Shown here piece after piece: positions 1 to 11,589 of a DNA stretch of 64,000 nt. Position 1 is the stretch's first letter. Each line of letters starts with the position of its first letter. Source of the DNA: Neelides folsomi (taxonomy: Eukaryota; Arthropoda; Collembola; Neelipleona; Neelidae); the NCBI GenBank assembly GCA_034687125.1, contig JAQGBZ010000234.1, forward strand, positions 1 to 64,000, read 5' to 3'. A program made the translations under genes and the position numbers. The notes under the pieces were generated by a model. It was not told the origin of the DNA, did not search any database, and saw only the letters and a list, made by a program, of their open reading frames with translations.

Positions 1-301
1 CTGACATGGGATCAGGAACATTTCGACTTACCTTGAGCCAAACACTTGTTCATGATACAACAAATCTCCAGAGGTTCTTTATATATTATTAAATTATTCG
101 TATTAAAGGTAAATTTATGAAGTGTTTTAGGCTTCACAATTTCGCATTTTATTGGGTATTATGAGAAATCATAAGAGTAAAAGTATAAATAATGGATAGT
201 TGAAGTTAGTTTTAAAACGTTTTAGCTTTAACAGGTCTATTCACGATTCTCTTATAATTTCTTAGTAATTTATTTGTTAATTTATTACCTGAAATAATAA
301 A
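1..301. other. intergenic, no gene seen
   Basis: AT-rich sequence upstream of the first gene. No open frame, RNA gene or repeat could be supported here. It may hold the promoter of the gene that starts at 302. Confidence 0.4.
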
Positions 302-1195
302 ATGCCTAAAGTCAATCCTCATTTAAAAGACTGGATTAAAAAGGTCGAACCGAGTCAGTACGCAACAGATGAAGAAATTATTTATTGCCAGGTAATAATA
401 TTAATAATTAATATTAATTTATTAATTTATCCGGCGATTAATTTTGCAATCTAAATGGAATGATTATTTATTTTATCATTTTAGCCTTGTCAAAAGAGCG
501 TGATTTGTGGTAGATTATCCCAACTAAGACACCACCATGAAACAGGAATGCATTCAAAAAATGTCAAATTGTGGACTTATGGTGGAAAACCGATAATTAC
601 AAGATGGGGAACTTGGATTAAAGCTGTTTCATACTTTGCTGAGCATTATGATAAATTGAGGGAATGCGTTCAAACGCTTGATTCAAACGAATCAACATCA
701 ATTGGTTACGCAAAGGAACTTTTTGCCAATGAAAAAATATATAGAGATGTCTCATATATTCATGCCAATTTTTCTTTTCTTCCTGCTCAAATTGAAAAAA
801 TTGAGAAGGGGGACTTAACTTTAAATTATTCGATGAAAATAATTTCTGAAACGTTAGATAAATTAATCCAAGTGAAAGGTTCGTAGGGAGAAAAAGTCGT
901 TTCTAAATATATTTATTTAATTGAAAAAAATTCAGGTTTTTTGAAATTAGAAAATAATTTAAATATTTTGAATGGAAAAGAAGTTTTTGTGTCAAATTTA
1001 AACATTCCTCTTTATACTCCAAATCAATTAGCTCAATTTAAATATTGTCCTATTGTTTCTGTTGTTGTTGAACGGTCTTTTAGTCGTTATAAAAATTTTC
1101 TATCAGATAGACGTGAGAGTTTTACGACTGAAAACATTGAGATGCACTTGGTTGTCAATTGCTATCTCAATCGACATCCAGATGAACCAATATAA
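302..1195 (+). CDS. CGGBP1-like zinc-finger protein derived from a hAT transposase, apparently intact
   Basis: Three exons (302-391, 485-878, 936-1195) join in phase into a 247-residue protein ending at TAA. The N-terminus carries a C2H2 finger of the BED/U1 kind across the first intron (Y-C-Q-P-C ... R-H-H-H-E-T-G-M-H at about residues 29-52). The C-terminal third (about residues 190-240) is a short hAT dimerisation motif: the CPIVSVVVERSFSRYKNFLS stretch, then D-R-R and a hydrophobic end. The catalytic RNase-H-like core of a hAT transposase is absent, which is also the layout of the vertebrate DNA-binding protein CGGBP1. A likely role is sequence-specific DNA binding in the nucleus; that is inference. 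The frame is unbroken although a dead hAT copy lies next door, so this is probably a host gene or a recent non-autonomous derivative. The second intron is only 57 bases; if it is not spliced the protein stops at 886. Confidence 0.6.
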
Positions 1196-1352
1196 TAAAT
1201 AAAATATTTTTTTGCCTAAATACATGATATGTATATATAAATATTTGATATGCATATTGAGCATATTTCGCCACTTTTGGCTTGCATATTGCATACATAT
1301 ATTTGGGGGTTAGCTTGCATAAATGTCCGGGCTTTAGTTATAAGGTTATAAC

Positions 1353-3974
1353 TAGGGATGTAACGAATACTGTTTTTTTGATATTCGGCGAATACCGAAT
1401 ATTAGAATATTTTAACGAAACGAATACGAATATTCGGCTACTATTCGGCTACTATTCGTTAAGTAATACTGTTCGTTTCTTATCCTATTACGTTGTATAC
1501 CTACATAATTTAACATCCACGAACGTTTTAAATTCAAATACCCGCACACACTTCCTAAAATTGAATCAGCATTTCAGCATTCTCCTCCTGTAGGATCTTG
1601 TATAAAAATTTATTAAAATTAATTAATTTCTAATTAATTAAGCGATATTTGGAACTAATAAAAATATTAATATTATCATAAATTGTTAATAATGGCCAAT
1701 GTCTCTAATTCAAAAGGTAATATAATTAACATTGATTGATATTTTACAAATTACATTTAATGAGTTGCACTGTTATTTGAATCATTTTAGTAATGTTTTA
1801 TGTTTTGATTAAAAGGAGCCAAAAGAAAACGTAGTCCCATTTGGAAGTTTTTTGAAATCGAGACTGATGAGACAAAAGTTAAATGTAAATTATGCCAAGC
1901 TATTCTATCAAGAGGGAAGACATTCACGACGACAACAATGCGAAGTCATTTAAAAACTTTTCATAAAGCCGAAGCCAAAGAAATATATTCAAATGAACCA
2001 GTTGAAAAACAGCCCACAATTGAAGAATTCATGAAATCGAAGGCCTCATGGGAAATTAATAGTGAGAAAGCAAAATCAATTCATTATCTAATCGGAGAAA
2101 TGATTGCACAAGACAATCAGCCATATTCTATTGTCGAAGATGTTGGATTCAATAGGTTGATTAATGCGCTTGAAAGCAGATATGAGGTATTAAATTTAAA
2201 AAATTGTATTAAATTAAAATCACATTCTTAAAAATTATAAATCACTAAAAATAATAATCCGTCTAAGAATGATTTTTATTCTTATTTTCTAGATTCCGAG
2301 TCGAAATTATTTTGCTAAGAAAATCATCCCTAATATCTATACACGATGCAGAAGCAAGGTGCAAGAAATGCTCAATCAAGGGGAGCAATATTCATTTACA
2401 ACCGATATTTGGACCGCAAACAACGAACCATTCATTAGCCTGACCGCTCATTGGATAAATTCTGATTATCAATTTTGTCAAGCGTGAAGCATTTTTCAGG
2501 AACGCATACTGGAAAAAGAATTTCTAAGATTCTTCACGAAATAATTAAAGAATGGAACATTGATGCGGCAAAATGCCATGCTTTTCTTCGAGATGAAGGC
2601 CCGAATATGGTATGTGGATTAAGGGAAGCGAAATTTGATTCCATTTCTTGCATGCTTTATAAGCTTCAGAATGCGATAAAGGATTCAATGGGAACTCAAA
2701 AATCTGTCATCAACCTTCTCACATTATGCCGAAAAATAGCGACCCATTTTAATCATTCGAGCCTGGATTGTTCCAAACTGACTGAAATTTAAACGCGTTT
2801 GAATACTGCAACGAGAAAACTGATTCAGGACGTCCCAACCCGATGGAATTCTTTATTTTATATGCTTGAACGACTCCTCCAAGAACGACAAGCAATCGAT
2901 TATTTTGAGTCCAATGTTGAGAAAATTGTGGGATTAACTACTTCACATTGGAAGTTACTCGAAGGAGTAGTTTCTTTATTAAAACCATTCGAAGAAATTA
3001 TCAGATTAATCAGTTCTGATAGTTCATGTGTTTCAGAAATGCTCCCTGGAATTGCAACACTTGTGTCATTTTTGAGTGCTGAGGATGAAATTCACAACGG
3101 AGTGAAATCGCTGAAAAACGCTCTCAAAAATCACGTGAAAGAAAGATTTGAGTTTAAGGAAACGGACGACAATTTCACGTTTGCTACATTACTCGACCCA
3201 CGATTTAAAACAACATTTTTTGAAAATGGAACTAAGGATGAAATTAAATCACGTTTTTTAGTTTCAATGCTTGCAATGAATGAAGCAATTACGACCGAGC
3301 TTTCACCTAAGCCAAAAACATCAGCGACAGTAGGATCCTCATTTTGGGACAAATATTCAAAAGTTGAACCAGTCACTTCGAATGTAGAAATACAGAAACA
3401 ATTTGAAGATGAGCTGAACTTTTTTATATCTTTACCATTAGAAGATAGAAATACAACTGCTCTCGATTGGTGGAAGAAAAAAAATTGTCAATTTCCATTA
3501 CTTGCTTCACTTGCCAAAAAATATTTGTCAGCTCCAGCAAGCTCAGTTTTTAGTGAGCGTCTTTTTTCCGAAACGGGATTAATTTTTGAAAAGAGGCGAA
3601 ATCGACTCCTTCCCGAAAATTGTGAAATCTTGGCATTCATTAATTATAATTTACCTTTTATAAATTTTTCTTATTAGTTGAATGTAATTTTATATTGTGA
3701 ATATACATATGAATATATATATCATAAGTAATTAATATCATTCAAACATAATTCACTGCTTCCATTAAAGTACTATTAATTTTATAAATTTGTTTTTAAT
3801 AAATTACCATTATTTAAATACCACAAACTTCCTTACATATTTCCTATATATCATTCACGAATATTCGCCGAATAGTAACGAATATTGAAAGTTGACACGA
3901 ACGAATACGAAACGAATATTCGTATTCGTATTCGTCCCGAATAACGAATATTATTCGTATTTGTTACATCCCTA
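1353..3974 (+). mobile_element. hAT-superfamily DNA transposon, complete ends, 2,622 bp
   Basis: The element begins TAGGGATGTAACGAATAC at 1353-1370 and ends with the inverted copy at 3957-3974 (reverse complement TAGGGATGTAACAAATAC, 17 of 18 identical). It is flanked on both sides by GTTATAAC (1345-1352 and 3975-3982), a perfect 8-base target duplication, the length typical of hAT. Both subterminal regions (about 1375-1465 and 3855-3960) are packed with CGAATA/TATTCG words in both orientations, which look like subterminal transposase-binding repeats. Inside is one plus-strand transposase gene with a BED finger and a hAT dimerisation domain, disabled by a frameshift and a stop. The clean ends and exact duplication suggest that insertion is not very old. 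Confidence 0.93.
1692..3677 (+). pseudogene. hAT transposase (ZBED/Ac-like), inactivated
   Basis: Exons can be followed at 1692-1716, 1816-2186 and 2293 onward. The second exon encodes a BED zinc finger (V-K-C-K-L-C ... H-L-K-T-F-H). The third covers the start of the RNase-H-like core (TTDIWTANNEPFISLTAHW), then is interrupted by TGA at 2485-2487; the homologous sequence (HFSGTHTGKRI...) continues from about 2475 in another frame, so there is a frameshift near 2475-2485. A second lesion is an in-frame TAA at 2790-2792, just before the conserved P-T-R-W-N-S block. The reading then runs open to 3677 through the C-terminal dimerisation region (LSAPASSVFSERLFSETG), ending in TAG. One frameshift plus one nonsense change make a functional protein from this copy unlikely. 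Confidence 0.88.
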
Positions 3975-3982
3975 GTTATAAC

Positions 3983-4632
3983 AATACAAGATTAAGAATA
4001 ATTTTTGCATTCAAGAAAAATAAAAAAATTCCTAACTTCTCGGAATTACTTGTCTTTGAAAACAAGTATCATCTTCATCTTCTATTAAAGAAAAAAAATT
4101 AAACTTGTTTTCATATCTTATGTGTAAATGTTTAGCTATACTTCTAATTGATTTAATTAAAAATAATACTAATTCTAAGAATTCAGAAATGCAAATCGCT
4201 AGAGTAACAAAAATTACTTGATTGCGGAAAATTCTTTGGAAAGGAGAGTATTCACTTGCTATACCAAATTGGGCTTCTGTCTAATTTTTTTTAAAATCTC
4301 CTATTTATTTATTTAAATTAATGTAAAACTCCTATCGATAAAACGTAAATGTATTATTTGCATTAATTTCAACAAATATAAATTTGTATTATCTATAATT
4401 AAGCAATATGTATGTACGTTCTGATAGATAATGCTTTATGAACTAATAAATTTTTATTTAAATCGCAACAAAGCATTCATGGCCATCAGATAGTATAAAT
4501 AAAGGAAAATTAAATTTATATTAAGTCATTTCTTTAGAATATTTATACCAAAATCTCATTCACTCACTCACTGTCTATAATTAACCAGAAAGCATAACGA
4601 AACATTTTTCATAAAAGGATTCGTTACTTAAA
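3983..4632. other. spacer between hAT element and Cys-rich peptide gene
   Basis: AT-rich with no supportable gene. Its right end should contain the promoter of the following gene, including the TATA-like box listed separately. Confidence 0.4.
4494..4500 (+). promoter_or_regulatory. TATA-like box
   Basis: TATAAAT about 139 bases upstream of the ATG at 4633, followed by a TCACTCACTCACTG run near 4560 that resembles an arthropod initiator region. Proposed from position only. Confidence 0.35.
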
Positions 4633-5193
4633 ATGTTAAAACATATGATTTTTCTCGGACTTTTTGCTGTAATTTTGTTGACATCCACTGGTTAGTTATA
4701 TTTGATTAAATTATCTAGTAAATGAAATAGTATAATATTAGTAATATTAGTTACTTTAAAATAAAGCCTTTCTTTAGTTCTAGTTAAACTATTTTTTCGA
4801 GTCTGTCTATTTGCTATTATTGAATTTTAATAGAAAATTGTAGTGAGTATCTTTAATTGAATTCTTTTAATAACACTACTACCTAGTACATATCTATAAA
4901 TAATCATCTATTATATTTTATATAAATATAATTAATAATTGTTTTTAAAATATGGAATAATTAAAATAATTGTAGGATATTGCCAACAAAGCACTGACAA
5001 TACTATTTGTCGAGGATATTGCCAAAATGGGATTGATGCTGTACTAAACTGTTGCAAACGCAATAATCCATTTAGAGGATCTTCCGGAGTGAAAATTGAA
5101 GCTGATTGCGATTATAATGGAGAAGCTACTTGCACCTATACTGGAAAGCCTTCATGCAGTTATGTTAATGGTAGAAAAGTATGTGTTGCCTAA
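4633..5193 (+). CDS. small secreted cysteine-rich peptide
   Basis: Two exons, 4633-4690 and 4976-5193, joined in phase 1, encode a 91-residue precursor. Residues 1-20 form a clear signal peptide (MLKHMIFLGLFAVILLTSTG). The mature part has nine cysteines, including one adjacent pair (N-C-C-K), and no further hydrophobic segment, so the product is presumably secreted. The intron falls exactly between signal peptide and mature region, as in many secreted peptide genes. A polyadenylation signal (AATAAA) lies near 5258. I do not recognise the family: it could be a defensive peptide, a binding protein or a cuticle/salivary component. An odd cysteine count would leave one unpaired unless a dimer forms. 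Confidence 0.65.
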
Positions 5194-5317
5194 TTGTAAT
5201 TTCAAAACTTCTACTTTGATTCAATTAATTAGATTAATGATTCAAATTTAATGAACAATAAAAAAATAAGAAATTAATTACAAAAATACAAAATATTTAT
5301 TTTACTCAATTTGAGTT

Positions 5318-6162
5318 TCATTTTTTATTCAGAAGAACAATATATTTTAAATGTACTTTATCTTCATTTGGGCTCAAATAAATGGTCTCTTTGTATTGAA
5401 CTTGAGTTGAATCGGAAGTAATTGAAATTAGTTTATAAGGAATCAGAGGGCTTGGGCCCAAATGCTTTTTAATGTCGACTCCCCATTGAGAAGAAATTGC
5501 ATCTGGGGAAGCCAATTGGGTTTGGTGCTTTCCTCCCAACAATCGAACAATATTTCTATTTCGTAATTTTTTCATATTCTCGGAAGTCTTCAATCGAATC
5601 ATATTCCACTTCGCAAACTAAAACGAACGCCGCCAAGGTTACATTTGAAATCTGAATAATCAGCCGCTTTTGTGCAAATGTCGGAGAAGTAAATTCCTTC
5701 ATCCATGCGCGTTCCAGTAAACTCGAGGCCACTCACCCGATTGTCAGATTGAGTCCAAAGGCCAAGATTCCAGGAACGTTTTTAGCAGTCGTTCAATGGA
5801 AAAGTAAAACAGGCTTTCTTAGCACATTCTTGTTATTTTTCACTTCATACACTTGGTCAACACAAGCTTTGTAATTATCAGTAGATGTCGATTTGCTACT
5901 CACAAATGTTTGAAAAAATTTGAACGGACTCTATCTCAATGAAATTAAGATTAGAATTGAGCATTGCGTACAGATCTTCATATTTGAAATTTCCCTCTTC
6001 CTCTTCCATCGCTTTTGAGAGGAATGTCTCGAAAGGTTTCTGGAGTTCCTCCATTTGTTCTACATGAATAAATTTTTGACAAAGGTGATTCATTTGAATG
6101 TTCACTTGATTCGTAGTTTCTTTGACGAAATCCTTGTCCGCATTATTTAAGGAATTATGCAT
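5318..6162 (-). pseudogene. poly(ADP-ribose) polymerase catalytic-region pseudogene
   Basis: Read on the minus strand, 6162 to 5318, fragments match a PARP1/2/3-type regulatory and catalytic region in the right order but in different frames. The helical/regulatory end is at 6162-5896. A piece with Y-E-V-K-N-N follows, then the H-G motif block (LLFH then TGA, T-T-A-K-N-V-P-G-I-L) around 5800-5760. Next is the G-I-Y-F-S-D block with K-A-A-D-Y near 5700-5660, a C-E-V-E strand near 5610, and the C-terminal strand (VHLKYIVLLN) ending at TAA 5320-5318. The H-G glycine codon appears to have become TGA (GGA to TGA), and at least three frame changes separate the blocks. No introns are evident, so a processed copy is possible. 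No product is expected. Confidence 0.72.
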
Positions 6163-6895
6163 TGGAGAAAATTTCCTTACAGAATTTTAAACTGTTGTCG
6201 AGTCTGAAATTGGTAAAATAAATATTTTAATAATTCCAACAATAGCATTTAAAGTAATATATTATATATGGCTAATTTATATTATGTTTTACTTTAATTT
6301 TAGTTCATCCAACGGAAACAGATTTTTATCTAATGAGCCATAGAGGAGCTAGGTTAGAGTAAAGATATTAGGGCCAGCCGCGAAGTTTTTCTAAGTCATT
6401 TTTCAACTTTTCCCCCCAAAAATCAAAGTTGTTCAGAATGTCGAGAAAACATTTAGTAAATATTCTGTAATTGGTAATATTAATAAAATTCCATTAATTC
6501 ACTTGTGTTCGCGAGCATATTCATTTACATGGGTAGATTCATATTGAATAGAATTTCTATACCAAATCCGAATCCCACGTGTTTCCTTTCATCTCATAAT
6601 GTTTTTCCTCCTTTTCCCAAATTGAATTTGATGGATATAGCCAAGTTTATCATATAAGATCTTAAGGTGATCTTGAGAAGATCTTTGCGTCTTTCCTGTA
6701 TAGTGAAGAAATGAATTCCTATGGGCATATATGAAGTCAAGAGAAGTGTTTTGTTTTGCTAAGTCCCAGAGCCGCCAAGATTTGGGGCCAGTGAGATTCG
6801 CAAGCTCCGACTTCCCTCACCAATTCCCATTCTGAGGTTATTTCGGGAGTTTATCGGAAGGAAAGTCTCCCATCTTTTTAATTCACCCGCTCCAG
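6163..6895. other. intergenic, no gene seen
   Basis: No supportable gene. The stretch at about 6770-6895 is more GC-rich and probably belongs to the 5' region of the SET/MYND gene that starts at 6896. Confidence 0.4.
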
Positions 6896-9800
6896 ATGGA
6901 GGGATCCGAAGAAGACGATGAAGACGGGGATTTAATTTTAAACCCCACTTCTCCTACCATGGGCCGAAGGAACAGACACAGACAAAATAACACCAAAACA
7001 TACGTAAAACCCAAATCTTTAAATCTAATCAAAATTAATTGCAATTAAATCTTTTTAATCATTTTTAATTAAGACTTCGGTCTATATTGTCACAATAATA
7101 CTTTAGATTAATAATTCAAATAATTATTGTTAATAAATATTTTTTAATTTATTTTTTAATTAATGTGCTTTTATCCCATTTTAAGAACGGGGATGAAGCG
7201 GGAAAGGGCGAAGACAAAGAGAACGCGAAGGAAGGGCTTTTGTACACATGCGAGCTGTCACCGATCTATGGAAGGTAAATGGGGATGAGTGAAGGATTAG
7301 AAGAAGAACGAGATGAGTAATGAGGAGCTAATGGACATTTAAAAAAGGTATTTGGAAACATGTGTGGAAATCCCTGAAGGCACGCTGTTGCTAAAGGAAG
7401 ACGCCGTCGTGGTTGGGCCAATGAGATCTTCAAATGTCGTCTGTCTCGGATGCCACGCTGAAAAGTCGGAAAACAGGTGAGCTTTGGGACAATTGGCAAT
7501 ATTCGCAATATATACAGTGTATATAGCAAATACCTATATGAAAATATAACGAGGATGTCTTTATTAATACATATATTTGTATTCATATATTTTTAACATT
7601 AGCTTTATACAAAATTGGCCCATTTGCAAAATGGCTATAAGATGTAAAGAAAAGACGTTGTGTGGAAAAGCCAAATGATATAGTGCCAATTTATTGATGA
7701 TCTATAGGGAATTCTCCAAGTGTTCGAAGTGTTCTTGGCCCGTGTGCAACGAGAAATGCGAGGTTTTGCATTTCCATCAACCTGAATGCAAATTTTTTAC
7801 TGAAGAGAAAATTAAGGTTTGAAAGACGCGACACTTTCTTGGCGCTGCTTTTTAAAATGACAAATTGATATTTTATCCTGTAACTGTAAACTGTAAAACT
7901 GAAGTTTAAACCTCTTTGAATAAACTTCACTGATTTTCGCTTTGTTTAGGTTCACTAATTGACTCCATATTTGCTTTGTTTAGATTATTAATTTTTTACG
8001 CTCTATTTAGTCTGTTTATTTGATCCATATTCGTTTTCTTTAGATATTTTTTATGATATTCGCTCTGTTTAGTCTGTTTATACGGTTTATATTGGCTTTG
8101 TTTGGGTTGTTTATTTGACCCATATTCGTTTGTTTAGATTCTATATTTGGATGTTATTCGCATTGTTTAGTTTGTTTATTGAATAAGATTCTTTTTTGTA
8201 AAGGTTCCAGATTATTTGCTAAAAGATTGCTCTGAGGAATTTGGCGGAATTGCCGTCCTTCGTTGTCTTCTTCTTAAACTCCAAAAGCCGGCCGAATACG
8301 CCGAGTTCATGCGGCTCGAAGCCCACAGCCCAATTCGGTCCCATTTGGCCATTTGGAAGGAAAACGAGGAAAAAGTTGTGAAGGTTCTGAGGGAAAAATG
8401 GAACCTGAAGAATTTTTTCGGACCAAATGAAATTGCAGAGATTCATGATGTAAAATATGATTAATTGATTTAATTCGGTTAATTTAGTCTCTTACCCTAA
8501 TTAATTAGCAATGTAAAATGTTAAATGATTTTCTAATTTTAATTAATGGTTAATTAATGTTTAATTAAAATCATTAATGATTAAGATGAATTTATATTTT
8601 GTGTAGATTTGCGGTATATTGGAAGTGAATGCTTTTGAACTTGGAGAGAAATGTTCCTTTCGCGGAGTTTTTCTCAAATCCTCCATGATGGCACATGATT
8701 GCATCCCAAATGCAACTCATTTTGAAAGCCCGAAAACAGGAGGAATTGAAGTCCGGGCAGCAGTGAACATTCCACCCAAAATACCAATCACAGTTTCATA
8801 TTCCTTTGCTTTGGAGGTTTAATAATCATTATTATTTAAATCACTCTCCAATAATTTTTAAATGGTTTTAAATTGTGCTACTGATTTAAAATAACAGGGA
8901 ACGGTCGAAAGAAGGCAAATGTTGTTAAAAACCAAATTTTTCCGTTGTGACTGCCGAAGATGTCGAGATCCTTCGGAACTGGGGACGCATTTTAGCACAC
9001 TTTTATGCCGAGACTGTGGAGGGCATTTGATGAACATTGGAGCAAATACTCCACATGAATTATGGGAATGCAAGGAGTGTTCTGAAAGGTTTCAAATTCA
9101 TTAAAATTAAATTAATTATTAATTAAAATTAAAATTTAATTGGCTATATTTTTAGTATGAGCCCAAAAGAAGTTGAAAATATTGTGAATAAATTTCGACT
9201 TGCCGCTGAAAATATCCCAACAAAGATTCGGGTCCATGAGGAATTCCTAAGCGAGTGCAAAGACGTTTTCCACTCAACGCACTTTGTGCCTTTTGGAATT
9301 AAATTCAACCTATGCCAGGTTAATAACTTATAATTAATATGACCAATTAATTACAGATAATTAATTAATTAGATTTTTTATCTACATTGAAAATCCAGAC
9401 TTTAATTGTAAATTTTAAATGAAGGCTTATGGGAGATATGAGAAGAACATTGAATGCTTGACTCCAAAGGAGCTTGAACGAAAGTGGGAACTTTGTACAG
9501 AAGTCATGGGAGTTTTGGATGTCATCACTCCCGGTCTAACCGTGACAAGAGGTAATAAGTAATATAATAGTAATTTAGAAACTTAATTAACAATTAATTA
9601 ATCTTAATAAATTAATTTCAATAATTTTTAAGATTTTTAATTCATGAAGGAATTTAATTTGATTTAAGGTCTCGTATTGTACGAACTCCAAGCAGCTGAA
9701 ATCATCAAAGTTCGGAGGATTTTCGAAACTCGTAAAGTGTCAAAGGGGATTATAAGGAAACGTGTAGAAAATATCATTAAAATGACGGAAGAGACAATTA

Positions 9801-9907
9801 AAATCCTTGAATTGTCTGATGAAGATACATCAGAATTCAAATTGGCCACCACGACAAAAACACAAACTTTGCCTGACTTAAAACGGTGGCTTAATTCACT
9901 CAAATGA
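6896..9907 (+). CDS. SmydA-like SET and MYND domain protein
   Basis: Ten exons (6896-7003, 7186-7274, 7348-7476, 7708-7816, 8204-8449, 8607-8816, 8898-9088, 9156-9318, 9425-9551, 9669-9907) keep phase throughout and give 536 residues. After an acidic/basic leader comes the first SET strand (GRYLETCVEIPEGTLLLKED). A MYND-type zinc finger is split by intron 3 (V-C-L-G-C ... C-S-K-C ... C-N-E-K-C ... H-Q-P-E-C). The SET core has A-H-D-C-I-P-N-A-T-H and V-S-Y-S-F, followed by the post-SET cysteines (F-R-C-D-C-R-R-C-R-D) and a helical C-terminus. SmydA proteins are an arthropod SMYD branch; SMYD enzymes methylate lysines on histones or cytosolic proteins, but activity here is inferred. Intron 4 holds a degenerate tandem repeat. 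Polyadenylation signals lie near 9985-10005. Confidence 0.85.
7932..8180. repeat. degenerate minisatellite in intron 4 of the SmydA-like gene
   Basis: At least five imperfect copies of a unit of about 45-50 bases built on TTCGCTTTGTTTAG, then TCTGTTTATTTGAYCCATA. Examples start near 7935, 7968, 8030, 8060 and 8120. Copies differ by substitutions and small indels, so the array is old or short-lived. Confidence 0.55.
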
Positions 9908-10284
9908 TTTTTCATTTATTTTTGTGATTTAATAATTACATTGTTAAAATTGTTACATATTTGCGTTAATTTGCACAAAAGTTAATAAAACTTAAAAAAC
10001 GAATAAAAGATTTAATTTGATTTTTACATTAATGGTAAGTCTATAAAAGAGCATTCGGCCTCCATTTGGGAATTGCGAGACAATTCACGTACTTGTGTAT
10101 AAGAGCTGCCTTTGCCAATATTTCAATTCCTCATGTTTTCTTCTCATATTTAATTAATTTAACTAAAATAATGATTAAACTCTAATTTTAATCTTCATTT
10201 AACCATTTATAATTATTCAATATCTTAAACATTCTCATTATTTAAAGTTAAATATAAACAAGCGATAGGAATTTTTTTTATTTC
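9908..10284. other. spacer between SmydA-like gene and mRpL13
   Basis: Holds the polyadenylation signals of the upstream gene and a TATAAAAG sequence near 10043 that could serve the mRpL13 promoter. No gene seen. Confidence 0.4.
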
Positions 10285-11140
10285 ATGGCTTCATCTGCAA
10301 CAAAACGTGTTCAGGTAAAATAAAACTCAACTTTTAAAATATTTAATTTTAAAATCCTAATAAATAATCTCATTTAATTAATTCACATTGTTAATTACAG
10401 CAATGGCTCACATTCACCCGAAGTTGGTGGTTGTTCGATGCAAAGTGGCAAGATCCTTTTGACTCAGCTTATCCCATCACAAGATATCTCAAAGGGGAAC
10501 ACAAACCAATTTTCGGAAACTCTATCTGTGAGATTTAATTTCTTTTAATTAACCAATCATTATTAAAATCGAAGGCCAATAACTAAAATTATTCATAAAT
10601 TATTTAAACACCAGCTGACTGCGGCGATCACGTTGTTGTGATCAACAGCCAAGACATTGCCTTGAAAGCGGACGAATGGTATTACCGGGTTTACTTTCAT
10701 CATACAGGATATCCCGGAGGAGCAACTTTCACAAAAGCATGGGAACTTCATAAAATTGACCCGACACTGGTAAGACATTAATTATTATAAAAAACCTTAA
10801 CTGTATAAAATTAATATTTAAGAATAATCCAATTATTCGAAATTAAAACAATTAAATAAATAATTTATTAAAAGGATTTATTAAAAAATTTACTTAATAT
10901 TTTCAGATCGTTTGGAAAGCTGTTTACAGGCAATTAGGGAGAAGTTTGGAACGTCGTCATCGAATCCAACGACTTCATATTTTCAAAGATGACCAAGTCC
11001 CTTCTGAGATTATGGAGAACATCAACGACCAAATGCGACCTTTGAGGACAATCCCCAAACGGCTCGATCACTTTGCTAAAGAAGAAGTCGAAAGATTCCC
11101 TAAATTGTTCGACTACCCCAAAGACTACGTTCTCAGATAG
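10285..11140 (+). CDS. mRpL13: mitochondrial large ribosomal subunit protein uL13m
   Basis: Four exons (10285-10314, 10401-10527, 10615-10769, 10907-11140) give 181 residues, the usual length of animal MRPL13 (about 178). Diagnostic blocks are QQWLTFTRSWWLFDAKWQDP near the start, A-D-C-G-D-H-V-V-V-I-N, and the family signature H-T-G-Y-P-G-G. After these come V-Y-R-Q-L-G-R-S-L-E-R-R and a C-terminal IPKRLDHFAKEE motif. The protein is a structural component of the mitochondrial 39S subunit, imported from the cytosol. Every splice junction is GT-AG and restores the conserved frame; the start ATG opens a very short first exon, as in other animals. Confidence 0.95.
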
Positions 11141-11589
11141 CAACTTTCAGTTAATTATTTATCTAATCACAGTTGAGTAGCTTATTTGATATTGAGAAGT
11201 TGTTAATATTAATATAGTTAACATAAAGATTATTCTGTTCATTAGTTTAGATGTTCTCAAATAAAGTCAATTTTTACTTCCAAAGTTCCAATGTTGTCTT
11301 TCAAATTCATCATTTTTATTTACACTCTTGGAAAAAAGAAACCGCATTTTCATCACGTTGAAATTGGTATCTTTAGTTAATTAAAATTAAAAATGAAATA
11401 AAGAATTATTAAATTGAATTGCCTAGGCAATATAAGCTAATTTAATGACAATTTGACAGTTTTCCAAATTTGGGTTAAAATTTTCAACCAAAACCCGGAT
11501 TTTTACCATTGAGTTGAAACTTGAGTTTTTAAATATTGTGTTGACTTTGAGTTAAATTAAATTTTAATTAAAACCTTATTTGAGCTAAA
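11141..11589. other. intergenic, no gene seen
   Basis: Includes an AATAAA near 11260 suited to ending mRpL13. Otherwise featureless AT-rich DNA. Confidence 0.4.

Noticed and set aside
3131-3376. Minus-strand frame inside the hAT element
   Set aside because: Antisense shadow of the transposase; nothing conserved on that strand.
7266-7586. Minus-strand frame of 106 codons
   Set aside because: Antisense to exon 3 of the SmydA-like gene and its flanking intron; no family resemblance or splice context.
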